Positions 42,850-55,240 of a stretch of DNA of 64,000 bases are shown here, one piece after another; position 1 is the first letter of the stretch, and every line of letters starts with the position of its first letter. This DNA is from Hemerocallis citrina. Its lineage: Eukaryota; Streptophyta; Magnoliopsida; Asparagales; Asphodelaceae. The stretch is from assembly GCA_017893485.1 (NCBI GenBank), contig JACEHZ010000372.1:1-64000 (forward strand), in the 5' to 3' direction. The translations under genes and the position numbers were made by a program. The notes below the pieces were generated by a model, which did not search any database, had not been told where the DNA came from, and saw only the letters and a program-made list of their open reading frames with translations.

Positions 42850-45130
42850 AAAAAAATACGAAACTTTCCGAGTAGGTTCGTCTCACGTAGTACAAGCCAC
42901 CCCAAGTTGTAGAAGCGAGTTTCGACTCACGGTTCGAGAGATAAGGCCGCGTATCGCTTTCGGTTAAAAAAACCAAGTAAAACGGTACACGGCCGTATCT
43001 CCCGAACCATGACTCGAAACTCGCTTCTACAAGTTCGGGTGGCTTGCCCTACGTGAATTGGACCTAGTCGGAAAGTTTTATAATTTTCGGATGCCGTTTG
43101 CGCGGTTTTGTTCAATTCCTCAAATGAGAAGTTTTTGACTTAGAATTTTGTAAGTGCGGTTAGAGTTGAAAACCCTTCAAACGACCTCCAAAAAATACGA
43201 AATTTCGCGAGTTGGTTGGTGTCCACTATGAGAAGCCAACCCAAGTTGTAGAAGCGAGTTTCGACTCATGGTTCTAGAGATACGGCTGCGTATCGCTTTC
43301 GGTTGAAAAAAACCAAGTATAGCGGTGCACGGCCGTATATCGCAAACCGTGACTCGAAACTCACTTATACAAGTTCGGGTGGCTTGCCCTACGTGAATTC
43401 GACCAAGTCGGAAAGTTTTATAATTTTGGAATGCCGTTAGTGCGGTTTTCTCAACTTCTTCGCATGAGAGTTTTTTGACTTAGAATTTTGTAAATGCGGT
43501 TAGCTTAGATTAGAAAACCCTTCAAACGATATCCAAAAATTTTGAAACTTTGCTAGTTGGTTGGTATCCCCTATGAGAAGCCAACCCAAGTTGTAGAAGC
43601 GAGTTTCGACTCACGGTTCGAGATGAGTGGCCGTGTATCGATTTCGGTTGAAAAAAACCAAGTAAAGTGGTACACGGCCGTATCTCCCGAACCGTGACTC
43701 GAATCTCACTTCTACAAGTTCGGGTGGCTTGCCCTACGTGAATTCGATCAAGTCGGAAAGTTTTATAACTTTGGGATGCCGTTAGTGCGGTTTTCTCAAC
43801 TTCTTTGCATGAGAGTTTTTTGACTTAGAATTTTGTAAGAGCGGTTAGATTAGATTAGAAAACCTTTCAAACGATATCCAAAAATTTTGAAACTTTGCTA
43901 GTTGGTTGGTGTCCGATATGAGAAGCCAACCCAATTTGTAGAAGTGAGTTTCGACTCGCGGTTCGAGAGGTACGGCCGCGTATCGCTTTTGGTTGAAAAA
44001 AACCAAGTAAAGCGGTAGACGGCTGTATCTCGCAAACCGTGACTCGAAACTCGCTTCTACAAGTTCGGGTGGTCGAAACTCGCTTCTACAAGTTCGGGTG
44101 GTTTGCACTACGTGAATCCAACCAAGTCGGAAAGTTTTAAAATTTTCGGATGCCGTTTGTGCGGTTTTCTCAACTTCCTCGCATTACAAGTTTTAGACTT
44201 AGAATTTTCTAAGTGCGGGTAGATTAAAAAACCCTTCAAACGACCTTCAAAAAATACGAAACTTTGCGAGTTGGTTGGTGTCCCCTATGAGAAGCCAAAC
44301 CAACTTGTAGAAGTGAGTTTCGACTCACGGTTCGAGAGATACGGCCGCGTATCGCTTTTAGTTGGAAAAAAACCAAGTAAAGCGGTAGACGGCCGTATCT
44401 CGCAAACCGTGACTCGAAACTCGCTTCTACAAGTTCGGGTGGCTTGCCCTACGTGAATCCGACCAAGTCGGAAAGTTTTAAAATTTTCAGATGCCGTTTG
44501 TGCGGTTTTCTCAACTTCCTCGTATTACAAGTTTTAGACTTAGAATTTACTAAGTGCGGGTAGATTAGAAAATCCTTCAAACGACCTCCAAAAAATACGA
44601 AACTTTGCGAGTTGGTTGGTGTCCCCTATGAGAAGCCAAACCAACTTGTAGAAGTGAGTTTCGACTCACGGTTCGAGAGATACGGCCGCGTATCGCTTTT
44701 GGTTAGAAAAAAACCAAGTAAAGCGGTAGACGGCCGTATCTCGCAAACCGTGACTCGAAACTCACTTCTACAAGTTTGGGTGGTTTGCGCTACGTGAATT
44801 CGACCAATTGGGAAAGTTTTATAAATTTTTGATGCCACTTAAGCGGTTTTGTCACGTTCCTCGCATTATAAGTTAATGACTTTCAATATTTTGGTGCGGT
44901 TAGAGTTGAAAACACTTCAAACGTCATCCAAAAAATACGAAACTTTGCGAGTTGGTTGATCTCACTCAAACACAACCCACCTCAACATGTAGAAGTGGGT
45001 TTGGTATTACGGTTCGAGATATACGGCCGTGTATCGGTTTATTTGGGTTTTTTACCACCTAAACCATCTTACACGCCCGTATCTCTTCAACCGAGATTTG
45101 AAACTCACTTTCACAATTTGGGGTGACTTA
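42850..45130 (+). repeat. Left-arm tandem array of about seven 340-bp hairpin units
   Basis: Units recur with period about 340 (landmark CGTATCG near 42,949, 43,289, 43,636, 43,979, 44,346, 44,687, 45,032). Each unit contains a 50-60 bp inverted repeat: GTAGAAGCGAGTTTCGACTC, then ACGGTTCGAGAGATACGGCC, answered after an AT-rich loop by GGCCGTATCTC, GTGACTCGAAACTCGCTTCT. The short ORFs here are artefacts of the repeat. Confidence 0.88.
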
Positions 45131-45266
45131 TGCTACGTGAATTCAACCAATTTCACATTCAGTCCTTTTTTTGTTTTCATTCGTGTGTTTTTCCCCACAA
45201 TCTCGGTATGTTTGTTTTGTTGTCGTTCGTACCAACCACATTTTAAATTTTTTGGCAGATAGATAA

Positions 45267-47504
45267 ATGGCAAGAACAAGGCAACCGAGAATCATGTCCG
45301 AAAGCACTAGTGGCGCACCAACTACTGAGGTAAGATTGATTATTATTATTGATTTTAAATACGAATATGTAACATTATCTCAATAATAACATTTGTTATA
45401 TTTATTCGTGTAGGTTGGTGGCCGTCAATCTACATCTGCTGAGGCAGGTGCGTCGTCCTCGGTTCCCGTTACATCACCCGGACCCGTGGACACAAGCATA
45501 CTCACCTTGCAACCCAAACACCGATCCGAAACCGTGTGGAATGAGTCCGAAAAAAAATGTAATTTCCGGAAGCACGTAGTTCTTCCTTTCGACCCCCGTA
45601 TCACGCCGTATGTGGTGGAGGCCGGTTTCTACGGAGCTAGATTCATTCACTCAGTTAAGCTAGATCGGCCGCTCCTTACAGCTCTAGTCGAGCGATGGAG
45701 GCCGGAAACCCACACATTCCACCTACCAGTGGGTGAGATGACTGTGACCCTACAAGATGTGGCAATGATAACTGGACTACCAATAAATGGGGTTGCCGTG
45801 ACGGGAACATGGACTTCGATCGAGTTGAAGTTGTTCGTGACTTACTGGGTATCGACCTGCAGTTGATAGTTAACGAAAAAAAGAGGCCGTTGAAAAAGAA
45901 ATCCGCGAAAATGTACCCGCAAATTTTGATGAAGATTTATTGTCTGAACAAATAGAAGCTGCGAAAGATAAAGCGGAGGAAGAAGTGATGGCTGAAACTT
46001 TCGATGGTAAATCACTGTACATCAGCTGGTTAAAATTTCAGTTCGAGGAAGAATATTTGGCCCCCGATTCGGAAGAGCAAACCCTGACGTACTATGCACG
46101 TGCATACATTTTTAGTTTGAGGGGACTTATCTTCCCGAACTCATCCGGATCAACCGTGCCGCTAATGTACCTACGGTTGTTGGAGGATTTCCGGTATGCG
46201 GGTCGTTTTAGTTGGGGGAGTGCGGCACTGACGCTACTATATAGGAATTTGTACACATGTTCTTTAGGTAGCGTACAGATGGGTGGCCCAATGGTGCTAC
46301 TGCAGATCTAGAGTTGGGAACGCATCCACATCGGACGTCCCCATATTGTTGAACTTACACCGGATTGGTTGGCCGCCCCGGGGGCAGCGGAGTTGTTACC
46401 TCCTCTAGGAGCATATTGGGCGGGCCGGCACACGTGGGTCGATAACCCACGCCAATCTTTAACCTACTACAGAAATGAGTTAGACAACCTGTGGGACGAG
46501 TTCGTCAATTGGGAACCGTACTCAGCCGACAGATTGCAACGGGTTCCTCAAGTCTGCGTAGACGGATCCCTTTGGTTGACGGCTGCACCTCTTGTGAATT
46601 TTGGAGTTGTCGAGTTCCAGTATCCTGATAGAGTCTTGCGGCAATTCGGATATCAACAGAAGATTCCCGAGGTCAGGTCTTATGATAAAAAGTTGCACGA
46701 GGTCAGGGGAACGGGACGAGTGCCCAACTTCGATTGGGCTGATTACCATCGTTACCATGTAGCCAACTGGAACACCATGCGGCGGCAAATTACACCGAAT
46801 ATGATGTACATCGCGATACCATATGATGGCTCCCACCAGCAAGCATACATGATGTGGTACAAGCGAATAACCCGGTTGTATGTTTCTCCAAAGGCCACCG
46901 TACCAGCTGGTGTGCAACTTCCGATTCTCCCTACCCAGGCAGAACCACCTCCAGCATATTCCTCCTCCCAGCCGATGTACCAACCAAGGGCTGAGACATA
47001 TCGAAAAATGGTCAGTCAAATTTCATATAGTTTGTACGCATGTACTGTATTTAATTGATGCCGCTAATTATGAATGATGTTTAAATTGGAATTTTTCACC
47101 AACTGTAGATTGAAAACGCATGGGAGGTTGTTCGAACAGTTGCTCGCGTCCTGAAGACTAGGATACCCGAGAGCTTCAAGGAGGTAATCAGGGAGATGCT
47201 AGCCCCGTGCCGTCGTACTCTGGAGGACGCGGGTGAAGGTCCACAAGTTGAGGCCCATTTGAGAGCCAACTTGCCATCAACAGGTTATAGGCGAAAACAA
47301 ACTGTGAGTAGGGGAATTTGCATGACCGAGCCACAACAACCACAACCCCCACAACCACAAATTGAAGATGAGACGGAGCCTTGGGAAGATGATGACCCTC
47401 AATCTCCCGAAACCGAGGGTAGACGACGGAATCCTCAACGAAAGAGGAACCCACTTGAACATCTATCACCAAGTGGTCGCAAACCGCGTGGTCGTAAAAG
47501 GTAG
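45267..47504 (+). pseudogene. Plant mobile domain (MAIN/PMD-type) gene captured by MULE-B, broken
   Basis: Exon 1 45,267-45,329 (MARTRQPRI), exon 2 45,414-about 47,010 and exon 3 47,109-47,504, with GT-AG borders. The product matches the aminotransferase-like plant mobile domain: HVVLPFDPRITPYVVEAGFY, ALVERWRPETHTFHLPVGEM, TVTLQDVAMITGLPINGVAV, LTYYARAYIF, FSWGSAALTLLYRNLY, SWERIHIGRP, PQVCVDGSLWL, YHVANWNTM. The C-terminus is Gln/Pro then basic (RKRNPLEHLSPSGRKPRGRK). Lesions: a frameshift near 45,800-45,880 and TAG at 46,309-46,311, where relatives have Trp in LLQxWSWER. PMD genes occur both as host silencing factors (MAIN, MAIL1) and as MULE or retroelement cargo. Here the location inside the arms shows it is cargo. 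Confidence 0.85.
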
Positions 47505-47872
47505 TATCTAACAATAGGTTGGTTAAGCGGTATTTTATTGTTTGGTTTTTTATTTTATTCCGTTCAAATAACTAAGAACTACTGTTTGTTTCTCTATTTG
47601 TAAATGTTGTAGATAATTATCGGGCATCCGCGGAACTCAACCATCAAGATAGGTGAAGGGATCCAGAAATGTAGTCGAACAATTAAACAATTTGTATATC
47701 AACTGTTTGTTTATATTTTTTTGTAGTGAATGACTTGTAAAAGGTAGTTGTAAACAATACAGAAATGAAATCGAACGATTTGGTGAGATTAGTATTTGCT
47801 AATGAATGTCCTATTTTATGTCTTCACATATATATTGTTGCGAACATGGATTTCTGAGTTGTTGTGGTACCG

Positions 47873-49150
47873 CTATATATATGTAGTTGTATTGTTGTGA
47901 ACTGAGTTCTCAATTCTTGTACTATGAATTGTTGTTGTGAGGTTGTATTGTTGTGAACTCAGTTTCAGTATTCTTGTGAGTTGTTGTGAGGTTGTAATTT
48001 TCCACTTCTGTTCGAATTCTATTTTAAATTCCGCCGTATAAATGATAGTCTTCAAGGCATCCCTGAACTCCTCAACGTTATTCGGCATACGCACTTCATG
48101 CGGTAGCTTATCCAAAATATGCCAAATGCAATATCTATGTGATGTGATTGGGAAAACTTTGGAAATTGCAGAAGTTATCCCACGATCCTCATCTGTCACG
48201 ATGTTGATCGGATCAAAGCCTATTGCTTCTCGCCACTTTTCAAAGAACCACTCAAATGAGGATGTCTTCTCATTGGGGATGAACCCACAACCTAGGAATA
48301 TTGATTGCCAATGATGGTTGAATCCAACAAATGGTACGAACATCCCATATCGGCTTGTGTTGTAGGTAGCGTCAAAGCAGAGAACATCCCCGAATACTTC
48401 ATAATTCTTTCTAGCGATACCATCCACCCAGATACAATGTGACAATCGCCCTTCGGGATCACATTGGTAATCAAAATAGAATAAAGGATCGGCCTCTTTT
48501 TTGGATTCAAAAAACTCAAGTAGCATTTGTCCGTCGTGTCCTTTTAAACCCTCCATCTCGTCTCTCCTGAGATTTCTGACATCGGTTTCAGTGAACCCAA
48601 TTTTTTCATTACCTCCACTTGCACTTTCAAAGAATAGCATTTGTTTGCATACATGGACATTAGCTTCGGTAAGTTGACCAATTACTTTTTTATCTGTCTT
48701 AGTCAATTTACGGTTTCGAGGTAGCAAGTGACGTCTAGCAGGTGAAGTAAATTCGTGATTGTGTGCTTCATTTAACGAATAAAGAATCCACGAATTACTT
48801 TGTGAATTACTATGTGGGTTTAGTTTGACACGAACGAAAGCTTTGCAACCCGTTCTAGAAGTTGTACCTCGTCTAGTTTCATTATGATTATTCGGTGACT
48901 CCCCGGATTTATTACAAACATAGGATTTATCCTCTACATCGTTTCCCTTATATTTATTTCCACCCTTATGCATAAAGAATCCCGCACATTTGCAATATGA
49001 TGAATAAAATTTTTCCGCTTCCTCAAGAGTGGAAAATGTCATACCAATCTTCGGTTTTAGGTGCTCGTCAACATGAGGAAGATACTCGCCAATTTGTTGT
49101 GCATGAACAAATTTTTCTCCGACAACAGAACTTCCTTCGAAACTGTCCAT
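47873..49150 (-). pseudogene. FAR1-type MULE transposase, C-terminally truncated
   Basis: 425 codons open. FAR1 N-terminal zinc domain: CKCAGFFMHKGG, YVCNKSGES, GTTSRTGCKAFVRVKLNPHS, AHNHEFTSPARRHLLPRNRK. MULE core: LSHCIWVDGIARKNYEVFGD, LCFDATYNTSRYGMFVPFVG, INIVTDEDRGITS, HRYCIWHILDKLPHEVR. The first (FDAT) and second (TDED) catalytic acids are present, but the frame leaves the family at about FEQKWK (near 48,000) and ends in a GTTGTATTGTTG-type simple repeat. The Glu and SWIM finger are therefore lost. It is a relative, not a copy, of the MULE-A transposase. The 5' end adjoins the right arm. Confidence 0.88.
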
Positions 49151-49199
49151 ACCTAAGAAACCGTGAAAAGGAGAACAGTTAGGGGTACTAAACCGTTGT

Positions 49200-51030
49200 G
49201 CATGGTGTTTTTATAAGTGCACAAGCCACAACAACTTGTAAAAGTCAGTTTCCACTAACGGTTCGAGAAATACGGCCGAGTATTTTTTGGAGGTGGTTTG
49301 AAGTGTTTTCAACTCTAACCGCACTTAGAAAATGTTCTGACTCAAAAACTTCTAAAAAAATAAACTTGAGAAAACTGCACAAACGGCATCCGAAAATTAT
49401 AAACATTTCCGACTTAGTCGGATTCACGTAGGGCAAGCCACCCAAGCTTGTAGAAGCGAGTTTCGAGTCGCGGTTTGCGAAATACGGCCGTGTACCGCTA
49501 AACTTGGTTTTTTCCAACCGTAAGCGATAGGCATCCGTATCTCTCGTACCATGAGTCGAAACTCACTTCTACAACTTGGGCTGGCTTCTCGTAGGTGACA
49601 CCAACCAACTCGCAAGGTTTCGTAATTTTTGGAGATCGTTTTAAGGGTTTTCTAATCTAACCGCACTTAGAAAATTCTAAGTCAAAAACTTATCATTTGA
49701 GGAATTGAAGAAAACTGCCCAAACCGCAATCGAAAATTATAAAACTTTCCGACTAGGTCCAATATACGTAGGGCAAGCCACCCAAACTTGTAGAAGCAAG
49801 TTTCAAGTCACGGTTTGCGAGATACGTCCGTGTACTGGCTTCAGTTGTTTTTTTCCAACCAAAAGCGATACGCGGCCGTATCTCTCGAACCGTGAGTCAA
49901 AACTCACTTCTACAAGTTGGTTTGGCTTCTCATAGGGGACACCAACCAACTCGCAAAGTTTCGTATTTTTTGGAGGTCGTTTGAAGGGTTTTCTAATCTA
50001 CCCGCACTTAGAAAATTCTAAGTCTAAAACTTGTAATGCGAGGAAGTTGAGAAAACCGCACAAACGGCATCCGAAAATTTTAAAACTTTCCGACTTGGTC
50101 GGATTCACGTAGGGCAAGCCACCCGAACTTGTAGAAACGAGATTCGAGTCACGGTTCGGGAGATACGGCCGTGTACCGCTTTACTTGGTTTTTATCAACC
50201 GAAATCGAAACGCGGTCGTACCTCTCGAACCGTGAGTCGAAACTCGGTTCTACAACTTGGGTTGGCTTCTCATATCGGACACCTACCAACTAGCAAAGTT
50301 TCAAAATTTTTAGATATCGTTTGAAGGGTTTTCTAATCTAATCTAACCGCACTTACAAAATTCTAAGTCAAAAAACTCTCATGCGAAGAAGTTGAGAAAA
50401 CCGCACTAACGGCATCCCAAAATTATAAAACTTTCCGACTTGGTCGAATTCACGTAGGGCAAGCCACCCGAACTTGTAGAAGTGAGTTTCGAGTCACGGT
50501 TTGCGATATACGGCCGTGCACCGCTATATTTGGTTTTTTTCAACCGAAAGCGATACGCGGCCGTATCTCTCGAACCGTGAGTCGAAACTCGCTTCTACAA
50601 GTTGGGTTGGCTTCTCATAGTGGACACCAACCAACTCGCAAAGTTTCGTATTTTTTGGAGGTCGTTTGAAGGGTTTTCAACTCTAACCGCACTTACAACA
50701 TTCTAAGTCAAAAACTTCTCATTTGAGGAATTGAACAAAACCGCGCAAACGGCATCCGAAAATTATAAAACTTTCCGATTAGGTTCAATTCACGTAGGGC
50801 AAGCCACCCGAACTTGTAGAAGCGAGTTTTGAGTCATGGTTCGGGAGATACGGCCGTGTACCGCTTTACTTGGTTTTTTCAACCGAAAACGATACGCGGC
50901 CGTATCTCTCGAACCGTGAGTCGAAACTCGCTTCTACAACTTGGGGTGGCTTGTACTACGTGAGACGAACCTACTCGGAAAGTTTCGTATTTTTTTACGG
51001 TCGTTTGCAGGGTTTTCAACCATAACCGCA
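49200..51030 (-). repeat. Right-arm tandem array of about six 340-bp hairpin units
   Basis: Inverse of 42,850-45,130. GGCCGTATCTC-type landmarks recur near 49,535, 49,876, 50,216, 50,566 and 50,900. Each unit has the same 50-60 bp internal inverted repeat. The first unit at 49,230-49,320 is partial. Confidence 0.85.
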
Positions 51031-52235
51031 CTGAAAAGTTTCTAACTAATTTCGTATATACAATTCTAATTCTACAAATTACTAATGCAAGCAACATAAT
51101 TCGGCAATTGAATATACTTAAAGTCAACCTGATTCTACATCTAAAATCTACTAAGGCATATAAAATTTTTCCCAATTTCTAAATAATTTACTACACACAA
51201 ATTCAAAAAAATAATACAAATGTAGATTATTGAGGTAAAGAAATAGTGTATACCTTACAAAATAGGTCCAAATCAAGCCAAACAATCGATTTGGAAGAGA
51301 ACTAGGGTTTCGATTTCGTATCGAAGAGGGGAAGAGAAGGTAGGGTTTCGATTTTGTAATTGGGAGGAGGGGGGAGCGGGGGTAAGTGGATTGATTTGGG
51401 TTTTCGACGAAGGATTTGGGTTTAGACGAAGGATTAGGGTTTTTCCGTTGGGTTTGTCGAAGAAAGAAGAAGAGCGCGAGAGCAATCGCCGAAGAAGACG
51501 AACAGAATGGAAATACAAATGAATATAGATAGCCTTAACCCGTCCTTCCCAAGAACGGGTTAAGGCTATTTTTTTAAATAAAATTTTGCCTTAACCCGTC
51601 CTTCCCAACAACGGGTTAAGGCAAAATTTTATTAAAAAAAATCTGAACCGTTGGATCTTTGATCCAACGGTCCAGATCGAAGTTCGCACGGGTCGGTGCG
51701 AACAGACCCGCTTCCGACCCGTTTGCAACGGAAGAAAGCTCTCTCTCTCTCTATATATATATATAATTTATGGAAGTGATCTCAAGTCTGTTAATTTTTG
51801 GTGCATGCTTCTGTTTGTAATGATTTATTAAGGAATTAGTTAAGTCTTTTAATTAATTATTTATTAATGAAACAAAAGATTTTCCCACATAATAGTTATG
51901 CTAAGAAATAGCCCTTGGGAGTTGTGACACCACTCCCAAAATGCTCAAGTTTTCGGGCCAATTTCAAATCCCACTTTCATATTAATTGCTGATAACTTAA
52001 TATATGTAGGAAAAGAGAAACGGCAAAAGACGTATAGGACTAAAAATGGAAGAAATTACAAGATAAATAGTTAAATACTAAAATGTTATTTTTGCTTTTT
52101 ATCTGACCAGACCGATAATCTAAACTAGAATCTGTTTATCACTTGCAGGGAAGAACTTACTATGATGTATTCAACAAAAATTTCCAAATCTCTAATCAGA
52201 AAATAATAATCATAAAGAAAACAACTTTTACTTAC

Positions 52236-52275
52236 CCATTTCCGAAGTGTTCTTCTCCCCACGTTCTCGACCAAC
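52236..52275 (-). CDS. ESV1: ESV1-like starch protein, 40-bp internal exon
   Basis: Between a TTTCAAG acceptor and GTAAGT donor on minus. Reads (R)WSRTWGEEHFGNG with both split codons completed correctly by neighbours (C|GT arginine and GG|G glycine). Two Trp in 13 residues fits the tryptophan-rich domain. Confidence 0.8.
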
Positions 52276-52778
52276 CTTGAAAATCAGGAAGAAAGTACTA
52301 TGATAAAAAGACTTGTTTCGACAGTACGGATTAATCATAAAACAAGGCAGTGAACCAAATCTTCTGAAATATTAGTGGGCATTACAGCTGGAAAGAAGAA
52401 ACTAATCTCAACAAACTAGGTTTATGTTTAAGAGAACAAAAAGGCAGGATCAGCAGTCAAGATTCTATAACAATTCAAAATTAATTAACAAAGAACTCCA
52501 CAGATAATTGAAGAACCCATATTTATAGAACAGAAAACTTACTTGGCATACATCATATTTAATTACTTACAACATACATGGTAGCAATGTGATAGGATGC
52601 TGGATTGCTGGTGGAGTCTAGGATGGGCTTGTGAATCATACATGGAAAACGGAACTTTTAAGAGAATTAAAATGTTGATGTAACTTGTCTTTTATGTAAT
52701 ATATGCACAAATATGGAGGGGGGGAAAGGTCAAAGCAAGGATAAGAGAAGAAATTTTGTTGTCTTATTATAATCAAAA

Positions 52779-53153
52779 GGCTAAAATTGAAAAAACCCCC
52801 TTAAACTATACCATATATGCAGAAAACCTCACTCACCTTTTTTTTATGCAGAAAACCACACTCAACTATGGTGCGAAAAACCACATCATGACTCCGTTAG
52901 GGTTCCGTTAGGCTAAAATTGAAAAAAACCCCTTAAACTATCTCATATATGCAGAAAACCTCACTCACCTTTTTTTTATGCAGAAAACCGCACTCAACTA
53001 TGGGTGCGAAAAACCACCCGTATAACGGAACCCTAACGGAGTCATGATGTGGTTTTTCGCACAACAGTTGAGTGTGGTTTTCTCCATAAAAAAAGGTGAG
53101 TGAGGTTTTCTGCATATATGAGATAGTTTAGGGGGGTTTTTTCAATTTTAGCC
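52779..53153. repeat. Foldback MITE with an extra half copy
   Basis: 52,911-53,153 is a near-perfect palindrome bounded by GGCTAAAATTGAAAAAA and its inverse, with TATGCAGAAAACC and CACTCAACTATGG blocks in each arm. 52,779-52,910 repeats the left arm as a direct half copy, ending GTTAGGGTTCCGTTA. No ORF. Confidence 0.8.
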
Positions 53154-53337
53154 TAATCAAAATGGTTGAGATTCCCTTAGATGATCTGCCCTTTATTCTA
53201 ATGCGAAGTCCTCAAATGAAGACTGAAGAGTATCCATGCACATTGTAGATGAGATCATCTACGCCAAAACACATTCTATTGCTCTTATGCATGTTGCCCT
53301 TCCCTGGCTCCTTATTACGTGACGTGCATTTATATAT

Positions 53338-55240
53338 TGTTAGGATTATAGTATAGAGAAAGAAAAGAATACTTTATTGGATTGATTACAAGTGAGTACA
53401 ATGCATCCTATATATAGAAAAGGCCGAAAGATTAAACTAATACAATTTCCGAAGGGACTAAACTAAATACTACTTCAACATTGCCACTCAAGCTAGTGCA
53501 TAGATATTGTCGAAGAAGCTAAGCTTGCTCAAGAATGTTTGAAAAAGTTTAGGAGGTAGTGCTTTAGTTAGGATATCAGCAAGTTGTTCACCAGACCGGA
53601 CATATGAGAATGATATTACTTTCTTCTCTCACTCATCACGAACGAAGGGGCAATCGACTTCGATATGTTTTGTGCGCTCATAAAACACTGGATTTATGCA
53701 TAGCATCTTGGTTATCACACAATGGAACTGGAGATGATACTGAGATTGCCAAGTCTCGAATGAGAGATTTAAGCCATAAAACTTCACAGACCAAATGCTC
53801 AATGGCTCGATATTCAGATTCTGCACTTGATTTAGCTACAACAGGTTACTTCTTATTTTTCCACAATACCTGATTTCCTCCAAAGAATACAAAGTACCCA
53901 CTAACAGATCACCTATCATCAACTGACCCTGCCCAATCAGCATCGGAATAACCTCATAAATAAAGTGATCCACCAGGCTTGAAGAGAAGTCTCTAACTCT
54001 CTATCCTTGAGCCATCTTAAGGTAGCGAAGAATGTCAACCACTGCTTCCTAAGGAGCAGTGGTCGGTGCATGCATAAATTGGCTAACTCGACCAACTGCA
54101 TAAGCAATATATGGCCTGGTTACTAAGAGATATAAGTTTGCCAACCAGCCGGCGATATCGTCCTGAATCAGAGAACAATATATCATTGGAGAATATACAC
54201 CAGAAGGTTGCTACATATACACCACCTCTTTTAGGTCTCCATTCAGGAATGCATTCTTGACATCAAGCTACTGAATGGATCAAGAACAATTTGATGCAAG
54301 AGTGATAAGAATCCGAACAGATGTGAGTTTTCCAATTGGAGGAAAAAGTCTATGCATAGTCGACCTCAAATTTTTGTGTATATCCTTTAACGACAAGGCG
54401 AGCTTTGACCCGTTCAACTGTACCATCGGGATTATATTTGACTGTGAATACCCATTTACAACCAATAGTCTTACCACGTACAGAGAGGCAAACCAACTGT
54501 CAAGTATCATTCTGGTACAGAGCTTGCATTTTCTCTCTTATGGCTGTTGTCCAACCAAGATGTTTGAATGCTTTCTGAACATTTTTAGAAATAGAGCAAA
54601 CAATAGGTAAAGGCCCGACAAGATTTATTCAATTTATTAGAAGAAACAAAATTGGTAATAGGATAGTCGGCACAAGAACGTTGACTCTTACGTTGACAAA
54701 TAGGTAAATCATCTGTGTTAGGAATATTACCAACTGAATTTGGTTGGCACCGGTTGAACAATAGCATGTACATCTGGGATGATCGAGTCTGAACAAATCT
54801 TTCATTTCCTCACATAAACCCGAAGTGGTGGTGGTGGTGGTGCGAAATCAAGACTCTACAACAGCCATTGGTAAATCAGGAGTTTTGAAATGAGTTTGTT
54901 CAAAAAAAATTTGTATTCAAAAAATAAAACATCCGTTGACGTAAACATTTTTTTCGTGAAGTAGCGGCTAGCAAAGATAACCTTTCGAAAAACATAAATA
55001 TCCAAAGAACACACATTTAGTAGCACGCGGGTCAAGTTTATCGGTGTCTGGGTTGAGATTTTGAACAAAACATGTGCAACCAAAAACACGATGCGGTAAG
55101 AGTCTTTTGATGGATATACAAATTTGAAGGGGGGTTGATTTTGAAGAAAAGGAGTAGACAAACGGTTGTTAAGAAAATAGGCAGTGAGAACCGCAAAACT
55201 CCAATAAAATTTTGGGACTAAACTAAATACTACTTCAACA
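53338..55240 (-). mobile_element. Ty1/Copia remnant with internal deletion
   Basis: Minus orientation. The 3' LTR is 53,338-53,480 (143 bp in its own sense, TGTTGAAGTAG to CCTAACA). Only the first 27 bp of the 5' LTR remain (55,214-55,240). The perfect duplication TATAT flanks it (53,333-53,337 and 55,241-55,245). The interior keeps scrambled pieces of pol: integrase end (VPKFYWSFAVLTAYFLNNRL; KKMFTSTDVLFFE), RT (PPIGKLTSVRILITLASNCS), RNase H (NPVFYERTKHIEVDCPFVRD; LADILTKAL in inverse near 53,560). Many stops. Everything between the LTR stub and integrase, including gag and protease, is deleted. Confidence 0.85.

Larger units (their letters stand above)
42091..51752 (+). mobile_element. MULE-B: Mutator-like element with about 3 kb inverted arms of tandem repeats
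   Basis: Left arm (about 42,091-45,180) and right arm (about 49,200-51,752) are inverse copies from CGGAAGCGGGTCTGTTCGCA inward, through GGGTTAAGGC hairpins, a leader with AAATCGAAACCCTA, and an array of roughly 340-bp units. The centre has a plant mobile domain gene on plus and a FAR1-type MULE transposase on minus, converging. Exact outer ends are blurred by CTCTCT tracts, and I could not define a 9-bp target duplication. Class assignment rests on the transposase. Confidence 0.85.
41794..52235 (-). other. 10.4 kb ESV1-like intron containing MULE-B
   Basis: Donor GTAAGT at 52,235 and acceptor CAG at 41,794. About 9.7 kb of it is the palindromic MULE (42,091-51,752). The rest (41,794-42,090; 51,753-52,235) is AT-rich intron DNA without further features. 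Confidence 0.8.

Noticed and set aside
44271..44838. Repeated small ORFs of 60-70 codons
   Set aside because: Six-frame readings of the 340-bp hairpin repeat; they recur with each unit on both strands.
42850..45130. CRISPR-like array
   Set aside because: Regular spacing, but units are about 340 bp, nearly identical throughout with no variable spacers, in a plant transposon arm.
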